Source: Prinsepia uniflora (lineage: Eukaryota > Streptophyta > Magnoliopsida > Rosales > Rosaceae). From it: 64,000 bases of DNA. The stretch lies in the NCBI GenBank assembly GCA_032719365.1, contig CM064862.1, positions 55,209,840 to 55,273,839 on the forward strand, read 5' to 3'. The position numbers and the translations under genes were made by a program. Shown here piece after piece: positions 55,512 to 64,000 of this stretch. A model generated the notes under the pieces. That model was not told where the DNA came from. It saw nothing but the letters and a program-made list of their open reading frames with translations, and searched no databases. Within the stretch, counting starts at the first letter, position 1. Every line of letters begins with the position of its first letter.

Positions 55512-57374
55512 CTAAATGATAATATCGTCATGCTGTAATTTACCTAGACCTAGGGCAACATATAGTGAATATGGCATAACATTAATGGATGCTCCTAAGT
55601 CTAGCATGACTTTATCAAATGACTTGTTACCAATCACGCAGGGAACAGAAAAACTCCCTGGATCCTTCAACTTTGGGGGTAACCGACGCTGGATTACAGC
55701 AGAAACTGTTTCACTCACCATCACAACCTCCTTCTTCCTCGTCTGGCGCCTTGGAGTGCATAACTCTTTCAGAAATTTTGCGTATTTAGGCACATGTTTG
55801 ATGCACTCGATCAAGGGCATGTTGATTTGCACCTTTTTGAAGATCTCCAAGATTTCCTCATCGGATTCATTCTTCTTAGATTTGGCAAGCCTACTTGGAA
55901 ATGGTGCATGCACAAACGGGGAATTAGTAACAACCGAACTTGAAGGGATTGGGTTATTACCTTGTGTGTGGGTAGGTTGAACTGGCGGTTGTGTCGGGGT
56001 GGTCTTAGTTTCCACCTTGTGCTTTTCAGCCTCAGAAACGGCTGGATCTGGTTTTATTTCTCCGAGCACTTTACCACTTCGAGTGATAATTGCATTGGCT
56101 TCAGGTCTTACATTTGGGTTGGGCGTAGGTTGAGGTGGAAGCACCCCGCTAGCTTGGATCTTACCCATGAAGTCCACGACCTTGCCCATTTGGTCCTTGA
56201 GATCAGCGATGTCTTTTTGTTGATTTTGCTGGCCTGTGACAAGAGCCTGAGTTGACGTCATTAGTGTTTGCTGCACTTGGGAAAGAGCAGCCAACATTTT
56301 ATCATAATCAGGATTAGAAGATGAAGAAGTATGATTATTTGCATGATTATGAGAAAAGTTAGAAAATGGGACCGGAGGCCTTGGTTGCCATGTGGGCCTT
56401 GGGAACTGGTCTGGGACACGGTTTGGCCCAGTCGACATGTGCTGAGGGTTTAGGACATTGTTCGGATCTCTCCAACTGTAACCTTGGGTCCTTGGCCCTC
56501 CTTGAAAGCCTCCAATGGCGTGTGCCATTTCAATTCCGGATTCTTCCTCCCTTGCAGTGTAGGGACATTGTTCCTCAAGATGGCCTTGAGAGCAAATGGA
56601 ACAAACTGGAGCTACCTGTTTCTTTAGTTCAAGCATATTTGAAAGCATAGAGGTGATCTTATCTAACTTAGAATCATTTATAGCATGGGAACTTACCTCA
56701 TGTACCTTTCTAGAAATAGGATCGGCACCTTCGTATTGTGCATCATTGAGTGCACGGCTTTCAAGTAGTGCACGACCATCTACTAGGCTCCGAGCTAAGA
56801 AACTTCCATTAGCTGCAGCATCGAGCAGTCCTCTATCCCAACCTTTGAGTCCTTCATAAAAGTAGGTTAAAAGATAGCCTTCTGTGATCCCGTGAGTAGG
56901 GCATGAAGCACAAAGTTCCTTAAACCTCTCATAGTACTGGCTGAAATTCTCATCATGTTCTTTCTGCTTGATTCCAGTGATCTCTTTTCTTAAGACCGTA
57001 ATCTTTGAGGCAGGGAAGTACTTGGTAAGAAACTCCTGAACCAACTTCTCCCAAGAGTCAATATGATTGGGTGGGAGACTTAAAAGCCATACCCGTGCTC
57101 TTTCTTCCAAGGACAATGGGAAAGCTTTCAGCTTCATTATTTCCAAGTCCGCATCATCCGGACACATACTACTAATGATGAATTGGAACTCCGTTAAGTG
57201 TTTATGTGGATCTTCATTTCTGATTCCACGGAACTTGGGTAGTTGATGAAGAACTCCACTCTTAAGCTCAATATCTTTCTTGTTGGTTCGAGGCTCGGGA
57301 TACTGGATGCAGAAGTCTGTAGTGCCATTTGTGTTTGCACATGTCTGCTCCCGGATACTCAGGTTTCGTGCCAT
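55512..57374 (-). CDS. gag-pro: Athila-type Gag-protease polyprotein (ends at in-frame stop)
   Basis: It is 620 residues. The start ATG (57374) opens MARNLSIREQTCANTNG. The Gag core at about residues 45-190 shows LPKFRG, PHKHLTEF, FPLSLEERARVWLLSLP, FLTKYFPASK, SQYYERFKELCASCP and TYFYEGL. A CCHC knuckle (CSICSQGHLEEQC) is near residues 258-270. A Pro/Gln-rich linker follows, then the aspartic protease with LDLGASINVMP near residue 588. Gag would form particles and the protease would cleave the polyprotein. The frame ends at TAG (55512-55514), after which the same frame stays open. Family members usually have CAG (Gln) there, so a single C-to-T change at a CHG methylation-type site explains the break. 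Otherwise the frame is intact. Confidence 0.9.
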   Translation of the reverse strand: MARNLSIREQTCANTNGTTDFCIQYPEPRTNKKDIELKSGVLHQLPKFRGIRNEDPHKHLTEFQFIISSMCPDDADLEIMKLKAFPLSLEERARVWLLSLPPNHIDSWEKLVQEFLTKYFPASKITVLRKEITGIKQKEHDENFSQYYERFKELCASCPTHGITEGYLLTYFYEGLKGWDRGLLDAAANGSFLARSLVDGRALLESRALNDAQYEGADPISRKVHEVSSHAINDSKLDKITSMLSNMLELKKQVAPVCSICSQGHLEEQCPYTAREEESGIEMAHAIGGFQGGPRTQGYSWRDPNNVLNPQHMSTGPNRVPDQFPRPTWQPRPPVPFSNFSHNHANNHTSSSSNPDYDKMLAALSQVQQTLMTSTQALVTGQQNQQKDIADLKDQMGKVVDFMGKIQASGVLPPQPTPNPNVRPEANAIITRSGKVLGEIKPDPAVSEAEKHKVETKTTPTQPPVQPTHTQGNNPIPSSSVVTNSPFVHAPFPSRLAKSKKNESDEEILEIFKKVQINMPLIECIKHVPKYAKFLKELCTPRRQTRKKEVVMVSETVSAVIQRRLPPKLKDPGSFSVPCVIGNKSFDKVMLDLGASINVMPYSLYVALGLGKLQHDDIII

Positions 57375-58923
57375 GGTTATCGGTGTTTCGAAAATCTGTT
57401 CTTCTTCTGAATTACTCTTCTCGCTTTTAGACTCACCGAATATTGGGGATGGAGGTTAGAACGAACTGGTTTGCTTAAGTGCGTCTCTGAATGTGGCGTT
57501 GCTTGGTGAGATGTCAAGTTGTCTTCTCAGCCGATCAAGCTTAGATTGATGAGCACGCATTCATAAGTTCGTACCTCTATGAAAACAAAACTCTAAGTTA
57601 GAAGGAAAGTATACACAAGAAGAGATAATAAGAGTAAGATAGTAGAGATTTGTATAAAGTATCACATAAATGGAAACCAGGATTAACAAAAAGTTACGTT
57701 AATGGAAAGAAAATGCACAAGTTCCAAATTCAAACTAATAATGCAATAAGTAGAGTTTTAGAGTGTCATGAATAACTTTCTCCTTCCGCTTCTCATAGTA
57801 CTTTCCTGGGCGTACGGCCTGCGCGTACTGATAACCACCATTCCACCATTCAACATTAATCATGGCCAGTTGAGATAGATGTAACGCGAGAAGCAAGGAT
57901 AATTTTAAGAGCACCCCGAGGCTAGCTTGGCATATACTCCATTGGTGTTCCCTTTCTTAATCCAAAACTTGTCACCAGTCATAACTCTCCTAGACACCAT
58001 AATCAATCCAAATGACGACGTAGAGAATTACCAAACCCTAGTGTTTACAAACTCTGCCCCAACCTCATGTCCATAGATTCGAGTCTATGGTGTGTGGTGA
58101 TTAAATCCACACATCATGAAGGGTTAAGGAGAAAGTAAATAAAAGGGGCACTACCTGTTCCCCAAAGTAAGATTTTGAAGAAAAAGGGACTAAGAGATTC
58201 ATGCAACTCTAAAACAACTAATAGGAAACAATACTTACACTTTAGGAAATTCAAAGATGAATAAAGTTTCATAAAAAAAAAAATTAAAAAAATTTTTTTT
58301 TTAATTTTTTTTTTATTTATTCCGAATTTTCTTTTTTTTTCATTTAAAATTTAAAGTGTAACAAGACATAAACAAATAATTGATTACATAAAAATAAAAT
58401 AAGTGTAAACATAAAGTTAGTGGAACATAAAGGTTATGTAATAAAATTAAAAGAAAGTTAATGGAATAAAGTTAATGTAATATAATTAAAGTTAAGGGAA
58501 TAAAGAAAAAGTGTGAATATTAAGTTAATGGAATAAAGTATAATGGAATAAATAAAAGTAAAAGTAAAGAAAAGTGAACATATAAAATATGCATTTATGA
58601 CAAGTACCAATTTTAATATGAACAAGTAAAAGTAAAAGTAAATAAATGAAATTGAATTATGAGCAAGTATCAAATTTAATATGAACAAATATATAAAAAA
58701 AAATTATGAACATTTATGAACAAGTATAAATTAGAAATTAAGAATAAGTAAAGTATGAGCATTATAAACAACAATAATAAGAACAATAATAAGATGGATA
58801 AATAAAATATAAACAAGTAAATGTTATAAACAAATATAATATTAACAAAAGTAAAATTTATAAACAAGTATAATATGCACAATTTATATACATACACTAA
58901 CAAATTAAAAATGATTTTCAATT
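57375..58923 (-). other. 5' untranslated leader of Athila-type element
   Basis: About 1.55 kb lies between primer site and gag start on the minus strand. 58265-58920 is extremely AT-rich, with A/T homopolymer runs at 58274-58340. ORFs there (58458-58942, minus) are low-complexity and not credible. Confidence 0.7.
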
Positions 58924-58941
58924 TCCCCAGCAACGGCGCCA
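58924..58941 (-). other. Primer binding site, Asp tRNA type
   Basis: The minus strand reads TGGCGCCGTTGCTGGGGA a few bases downstream of the 5' LTR. It fits the 3' end of plant Asp tRNA, which Athila-type elements use as primer. Confidence 0.85.
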
Positions 58942-58946
58942 AAAAT

Positions 58947-60840
58947 TGACTAAGCTCAAACTACGCATTAAATTAAACATGTAATTCGAGTGTTATGCAA
59001 TTTAAACCCTTTTTGTGTAGATGTAGTATTGATAAATAGGGATCGTTCTTAACCGGGGAAATTAGGGACATTAATAATGTGTTAGTGAGAGATGAATAAA
59101 AGAATAATGAATTAAAGAATTAAATAATCAAAGAATTAAATAATCAAAGAATTAAAAATTTAAAGAATTAATGACTTAAAGAATAAAGGAATAGAGAATT
59201 AAAGAATTAAAGAATTAACTAATCAAAGAATCAATAAATTAAAGAGTAAAAGAATAAAAGAATAAAGAAATCAAAGAATCAAAGACTAATAAACTAAAAG
59301 TATGAAAGAATAAAAGAACAAAAGAATAAAGAATAAAAAGGGGGGTTTTGAAAAGGTTTGTGATCATGTAAATAAGTAAAAACATAGATAAACTAATTTT
59401 ACTTCTATTCTAATTCATGTACAAGTGATCTTCTTAAAACACAAATCTTACCAACACTCTAATAATTGCAAATATTAAATCGATCACGAAATTTTACCTT
59501 AATCGTCTTAATTACCTTCATACATTTTTCAATACTATAAATGCACCGACAGCGGACAACACTTACAATATGATTCACCTTTTGTTTTTGACTGAATACG
59601 CCGACAACGATCAACATTAAGTCTCTTCAATTCTACTTTAAATGCACCGACAGCGGATACAACACTTAACATTGAATTGAAGTATGAAGCACTAAAATAT
59701 ATAAAATAACTAAAATTCATAAAGTAAGACACATGGAGATTGCATTTAACACTTACAAATATTAGTAAGAAAAACCTCACATATATTGAACTATAATCAA
59801 AACCAATAACAAAAATGAGAGTTTGAGTAGATGGAGAGTAATTGTTACACTTTCAAGATGGATGAAAACAATGGATTGTTATTCATATGATTCTCCGACA
59901 GCGGACGGAACCTTATGAAGATGGAGGAAATAAACTTGGGAAATATGGACTCAAACTCTAAACTTTGTATTGGAGATACTTTGCCAAAGTTTCTCTCAAA
60001 GAAGGCTCAAATGTGTGCCTCAAAGAAGGTGTGTTTCAACAAGTGAATTGAAACCCTATTTATAGGTGGAGAAAGCTACCAAAAATAATATAAAAATACA
60101 ATAAAAAAAATGGAATAATGGAATGATGAGTAATAAAGATTTGTGACGATGTTTAGAGGTGGTTTGAGTTGTAAAGTTGTAAAGTTGGGTTGGAAAGTTG
60201 TTGGAAAGTGGCTGGAAATTGAGTGGAAGTCTGCTGGAAAATAGGGAAGAAAATTCGGCTGGGCGGTGCTGAAGGGGAGGGCTGCAGCTCGGCTGCAGGC
60301 TGCTGAATGGAAGAAAAAGGACTCGGCGGCAGGCTGCTGAAGAGAGGGTGGAGACTTCGGCAGCCGCGCGCCAAAAGTGACAACAAGGACTCGGCATGCG
60401 CGCGCCGAACTCGCAGGGGCAAGGCAGAAGCACGCTGGAGCGGATTGGGCCGGCTTGGTTGTCTAGGCTGGGCCGCACGGACGCGGGCCAGGGCTTACGA
60501 ACTGGGCCTGGGCTGCCGGTTTTGGGGCTGAACGGCTGGGCTTCTGGGGCTGCAATTGGGCTGGATTTTCTTAGAAGTGGGTTGGGCTGCACAGAATTAA
60601 TTAATTAAATAATTAATAACTAAATTAATTATTCCACCGAATTTCGTCCATATTTTATTCGTTATAATTCCGATCGAAACGATTCTTTCGCCAAAATGCT
60701 CCAAATTACAACCTTTATTTTTCTAAACATAAAAATCACAAAATAATTTATTTTATCAATTTATTTAATATTTTAATATTAAAATTCAAGTATAAAGGGT
60801 ATAAAATAATATAAAATAATGCTTATTTAACGTCCTATCA
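58947..60840 (-). repeat. 5' LTR of Athila-type element
   Basis: 1894 bp, TGACTAAGCTCAAACTACGC to AACGTCCTATCA on the plus strand. It has a TATAAATAGGG box on the minus strand at about 60055-60066. It differs from the 3' LTR by scattered substitutions, small changes in the AAAGAATT tract and lack of the 34-bp duplication. Confidence 0.95.
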
Positions 60841-60845
60841 GTGAC

Positions 60846-62007
60846 CAGCTGACGTCATATGTTCGGGCACGAGACCCAGTTATTTTACCTTTTATGATTT
60901 CGGGTTAGGGACCCTAGATGGATTTCCAAGTTCATGACGGTTTACGGGAACCAGCATAAACTCTGGAAAGGTCATTGTGGTTCATGACGGTTTATGGGAA
61001 CCGGCATAAACCTTTGTCAGGTTATTCTGGTTCATGACAGTTTATGGGGACCGGCATGAACCCTGGTTATGTTATTATGGTACATGACGGTTTATGGGAA
61101 CCGGTATGTTACCTCGGTTATGTTATTAAGGTACATGACGGTTTATGGGAACCGGCATGTTACCTGGTTATGTTATTATGGTACATGACGGTTTATGGGA
61201 ACCAGCATTTTACCTTGGTTATGGATATTATGGATCATGACGGTTCAGGGGAACCGGGCATGAATATTATGTTATGTATATATATGTTCATCTACCTTCC
61301 TTTACTACTATTATCTCCTCCGGGGAGGGTCGTTGGCCTGGGTGGACCCCGGAGTAGTCACGGAGCACCGACTGAGTGGAGTCACCCCCCAGTTGGGTTC
61401 CTTACTCTCAAGAAGGCTATGGTTACTATTACCTCGTGTAGGGTTAGTGGTCTGCGGACATTGATCTTGACTTTGATAAGACACGGATTGAGACCTGGGT
61501 AGCACGCGCGTTGCTTTGGAAACCGTGACAGGATTGGTTGTGTGAATTATATGTATATATGATGTATGCTATATGAGATATATGATATGATGTATGATGT
61601 GCGTTTACACAGAATTTGGGTAGTGGCCCGTATGGTCGATTTCATTGTGGTCCTTTCGACCTTGGTTTATTTCTGATTTGGGCTTAGTTCCCACATGTGG
61701 TCCATTTGGTTAAATGGTTTTTGAATGCATGCATGCTTTTTAGTGAAGGGTACAAATGTCATATAAAATGTTTTATAAACACTTGTTTTGTCCACTCACG
61801 GCTGTTAATGTTTTGACTGCCCTTCAGGTTGACGTCGGATGTGGACTGTAGCAGCGACCGAGATATCACATACCTCCTCCGGATCCTGGTATACTCTGAT
61901 AGCCCGGGAGGGCAAAGGTTGGAAATATCACTTGTCTGACACTCCCTGTCAGACGGGAGCAGGGTCATCCCACGTTAATCCCGGGGGGATTGGGATGGGT
62001 CCTGTCA
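60846..62007 (+). repeat. LTR3 of array, second part
   Basis: It resumes at CAGCTGACGTCATATG after the target duplication GTGAC and ends GGGTCCTGTCA. It contains 7 units of the 50-bp repeat. Together with 49714-51470 it gives about 2.92 kb. Confidence 0.9.
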
Positions 62008-62012
62008 CACAA

Positions 62013-62367
62013 CGCTTACATAGCCTCAACATTGGGCCCAAACCAGGATGACATGTGGAAGCCTCTCCACCCTCGATTTGTATAACACATGTTAGCATGC
62101 AAATTGAGGAGCATTTGTTCCACATCGAAAATATGGAAATTGAAAATCTCACTCACCCATATATAAGAGGTACACATTTCTCAATAAAAATAAATCGATT
62201 CTTTGCTTCGAAGTATATCCTTTTCCTCTCTCAAAGCTAACTTAGACATCGGAGTGTTCTTGGTCGAACAACCCCAGGGTAATCGATCGAGGCAACGATA
62301 GCTAATTGTTTGCTGTTTGCAGGAATTGTGAGGACTTTTCGCGGCGGGTTCGATTTCTGCTTCAACA
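62013..62367 (+). repeat. Right LTR of outer element, second part
   Basis: From CGCTTACATAGCCTCAAC to TTCTGCTTCAACA, matching 33129-33485 of the left LTR. It is followed by the target duplication CTTAG. Confidence 0.92.
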
Positions 62368-62511
62368 CTTAGAATTTTAAATTGAGAACATAGTCCTTAT
62401 AATTAGACGAGCAGATTTAACTGGTTCGGTTTGCCAAAGGGTAATAATCACTGATGAAAATATCGCCGGAACGACGATATATCGCTAATTCCGGCCACCG
62501 GCAGTCTTCCA

Positions 62512-62588
62512 CCAAAATCGTCGATATCGAACAATATCGGCGAATATCGCCGATATTCGCCGATATTGTTCAATATCGAAGATTTTGG
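62512..62588. repeat. 77-bp near-perfect palindrome
   Basis: Two 38-nt arms (62512-62549 and 62551-62588) are reverse complements with two mismatches and a single-base centre (62550). The arms carry repeated CGATAT and AATATCG motifs and end in CCAAAATC / GATTTTGG. More AATATCGCCGG-like sequence lies just upstream at 62456-62470. Confidence 0.9.
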
Positions 62589-62699
62589 ACCGAATTAGCA
62601 GACAACCGAATAAGCAAATGAAATTCGAAAGGAAACCACCGAACTAAAGCATACAAATGAAGAGCACGGGTTGAACAGAGAATCGACTTTCCAATCGTC

Positions 62700-62772
62700 C
62701 AATCATTCAAACATTCACGGACTCATCCAATAATTCAAACATTCACGGACTCATCCAATAATTCAAACAATT
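62700..62772. repeat. 28-bp tandem repeat
   Basis: Two and a half units of ATTCAAACATTCACGGACTC followed by ATCCAATA. The CACGGACTCACCTC motif recurs at 62820 and 62862. Confidence 0.8.
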
Positions 62773-62789
62773 TTCACATTCATGGACGA

Positions 62790-63250
62790 ACAATTGGGAA
62801 GAAAAAAAAAAAAGGAATACACGGACTCACCTCGGTCGATTTGGGGCAGAGCATAAAAGGAATTCACGGACTCACCTCAGGAAACCACTTCTGCTCGAAC
62901 TCGAAGTCTCGAACGGCCGAATTCGAACCACCTCTCGTGAGTCGTCACCACCGTCGCCAGGGATCTCGAACGGTCGAACATCCCTCGAAGGCTCGAACCA
63001 CGTTTGGCCTCGTCTCGTTTCGCCCCGTCCTCCGTCACTCGAACCTCCATCGAAGTCGCCCCTCACGCGCGCCCCTGACCCTCACGGCCTCACCCTCACG
63101 CCGCCCCTGAATCTCACTCACGGCCCTTACCCACACTGCCTCACGATCGATCGATTTCCCCAAAGCTCTCGACTGCGACTTCGAGACAGACTGAGAGCCA
63201 TTCGTTGAGTAAATAAGAAATGGAACGAAACGATGTGTTTCGTTTGATTT
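62790..63250 (-). other. GC-rich block with splice-donor-like sites
   Basis: A locally GC-rich block between AT-rich flanks. On the minus strand two GAG/GTGAGTCCGTG sites (near 62826 and 62872) look like 5' splice donors. This could be the 5' exon of a gene or transposon transcribed leftward, but no protein domain is recognisable and the 60-90 codon ORFs on both strands are poorly supported. Confidence 0.3.
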
Positions 63251-63800
63251 CATTCCTTTAATTTTTTTTTAATTACATATATTATTTAATTATTTGTCAA
63301 ATATGTATTTAAATAATTATTTGGGTATAAATATTTGTCAAATAAAAACTTATTTGGTATAAATATCATTTTTAATTACATATATAATTTATTATTTGGT
63401 ATAAATATTTGTCAAATAAATAATTATTTAAATTATATCTTAAATATTGTCAAATTCATATATTTGTATATTTGGTATTAGGTAAACAATATGCCATAAA
63501 TGTTTTTTTTAAAACAAAATTCAAAATTTATTATTAGGTAAATAATATGGTTTAATTCATATATTTGGTAATATTTGGTAATATATTTGGTAATAATTTA
63601 TTAGTAAAATATGTTTTAGTAATGTATGTGCTAATATACAATATTGTTTAATTCATATATTTGGTAATATATTTGGTAATCATTTATTAATAATAAATTG
63701 ATCATTTATTACTAAAAATGTGTTTTAGTAATGTATATTTTAATATAAAATATGAGGTAATTCATATATTTGGTAATATTTGTTTTAATTTTTAATATAT
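63250..63800. repeat. AT-rich low-complexity region
   Basis: Repeated ATTTGGTAATAT, AATTCATATATTTGGT and ATTATTTGGTATAAATAT-type words form a degenerate tandem region. No gene is present. Confidence 0.7.
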
Positions 63801-63805
63801 GTTTT

Positions 63806-64000
63806 TGTTGAAGCGTTAAATGTTCCAACTGTCGAGTACTCGTTGCCCAATCACCAAATGACGCGTGTCCCTCCTGTGACCTGTCAACTCAAGTGGATCG
63901 CGGGTTTCCGTTAGTACGGGCACCGGTGTGGTGCCGGCCCAAGGCTCTCCGACGATCAAGTCAGTTACTTTGTTCGTAAGAGGAAACAGTAAATGGTAAG
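63806..64000 (+). mobile_element. Possible LTR start, truncated by window edge
   Basis: It begins TGTTGAAGCGTTAAATGTTC at the edge of the AT-rich region and contains GGCTCTCCGACGATCAAGTC, a phrase typical of the U3/R part of some plant LTRs. There is no second copy in the window, so this is tentative. Confidence 0.3.

Larger units (their letters stand above)
51471..60840 (-). mobile_element. Internally deleted Athila-type Ty3/gypsy element
   Basis: The LTRs are 51471-53382 (3') and 58947-60840 (5' on the minus strand). The target duplication GTGAC lies at 51466-51470 and 60841-60845. The Asp-type primer site, Gag with a CCHC knuckle, LDLGAS protease, and FMDD reverse transcriptase place it with Athila-type elements. 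The coding part ends just after FMDD: the rest of reverse transcriptase, RNase H, integrase and any envelope-like ORF are absent. A stop also interrupts the polyprotein between protease and reverse transcriptase. It cannot move alone. Confidence 0.92.
37292..62007 (+). mobile_element. Triple-LTR array (LTR-internal-LTR-internal-LTR)
   Basis: Three LTRs (37292-40226, 43503-46437, and 49714-62007 with a nested insertion) separate two internal regions of 3276 bp each. The outermost ends are flanked by one 5-bp duplication, CACAA (37287-37291 and 62008-62012), so the array descends from one insertion event. Neither internal region encodes Gag or Pol. Diagnostic differences show that the middle LTR is a hybrid: its first 470 bp match LTR3 and the rest matches LTR1. 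This is what unequal crossing-over between the 5' and 3' LTRs of two copies on sister or homologous chromosomes produces. Confidence 0.9.
33005..62367 (+). mobile_element. Outer non-coding LTR element, split by the triple-LTR array
   Basis: The left LTR is 33005-33485 and the right LTR is 37156-37291 plus 62013-62367. Both are flanked by CTTAG (33000-33004 and 62368-62372), which proves that the two halves, 25 kb apart, belong to one insertion. The original element was about 4.6 kb. The internal region (33486-37155) has no gag or pol domain and consists mainly of two minisatellite arrays. It is a non-autonomous LTR element. The two LTRs differ at several sites and by a 12-bp indel at the start (GGGGGCATTTTT present only on the right). 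Confidence 0.9.

Noticed and set aside
58458..58942. ORFs of 76-88 codons (minus) rich in Phe, Ile, Leu and Tyr
   Set aside because: They lie in an extremely AT-rich leader of the Athila-type element. The composition alone yields Phe/Leu/Ile/Tyr-rich frames.
63035..63253. Short minus-strand ORF as first exon of a host gene
   Set aside because: No homologous motif, Kozak-like context or downstream exon could be supported from the sequence.

Overview
This window is intergenic plant nuclear DNA, probably from an angiosperm and more likely a eudicot than a grass. The evidence is nested LTR retrotransposons with plant-type initiator-Met and Asp tRNA primer sites, an Athila-type Gag-Pro-RT, a Cassandra-type LTR carrying 5S rRNA-like sequence, and a decayed copy of the nuclear gene for chloroplast PsbY. 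I found no intact host gene, no rRNA or tRNA gene and no CRISPR array. Species cannot be fixed from what I see.

Layout. 1-1260 is unassigned. 1260-6610 looks like a degenerate CACTA-type DNA transposon (repeated TTCGTCG-like motifs at both ends, a transposase-like fragment on the minus strand) broken by an Athila-type solo LTR (2166-4175) and a Cassandra-like LTR (5267-5961, TSD GCGTG). 6610-9316 holds decayed minus-strand LTR remnants. 9317-18804 is a very young Ty3/gypsy element with 3287-bp LTRs, TSD AAATA, and only a gag gene. 19109-19541 is a candidate LTR of another family. 20262-24693 is a Mutator-like element with a perfect 9-bp TSD. It carries fragments of two cellular genes (a multi-pass membrane protein and PsbY) and is itself split by a solo LTR. 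25310-30059 is a solo LTR (TSD CTTCC) with a second solo LTR (26330-29428) nested inside.

33005-62367 is one three-level nest. The outer element is a non-coding LTR element of about 4.6 kb (LTR about 0.5 kb, TSD CTTAG) whose internal region is dominated by minisatellites. Its 3' LTR was hit by a second element (37292-62007, TSD CACAA) with the unusual structure LTR-internal-LTR-internal-LTR. The third LTR of that array was hit by an internally deleted Athila-type element on the minus strand (51471-60840, TSD GTGAC). 62373-64000 holds a long palindrome, a GC-rich block, AT-rich low-complexity DNA and possibly the start of another LTR.

Working together. Neither of the two dominant families can move alone. 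The 9317-18804 family keeps gag but no pol, and the 37292-62007 family has no coding sequence. Both keep LTRs, a Met-type primer site, a near-identical polypurine tract and a related 1.6-kb non-coding internal segment, so they probably depended on the same autonomous chromovirus-like (Tekay/Del-type) partner. The middle LTR of the triple array is a recombinant whose crossover can be placed within about 10 bp. All identities quoted are by eye.
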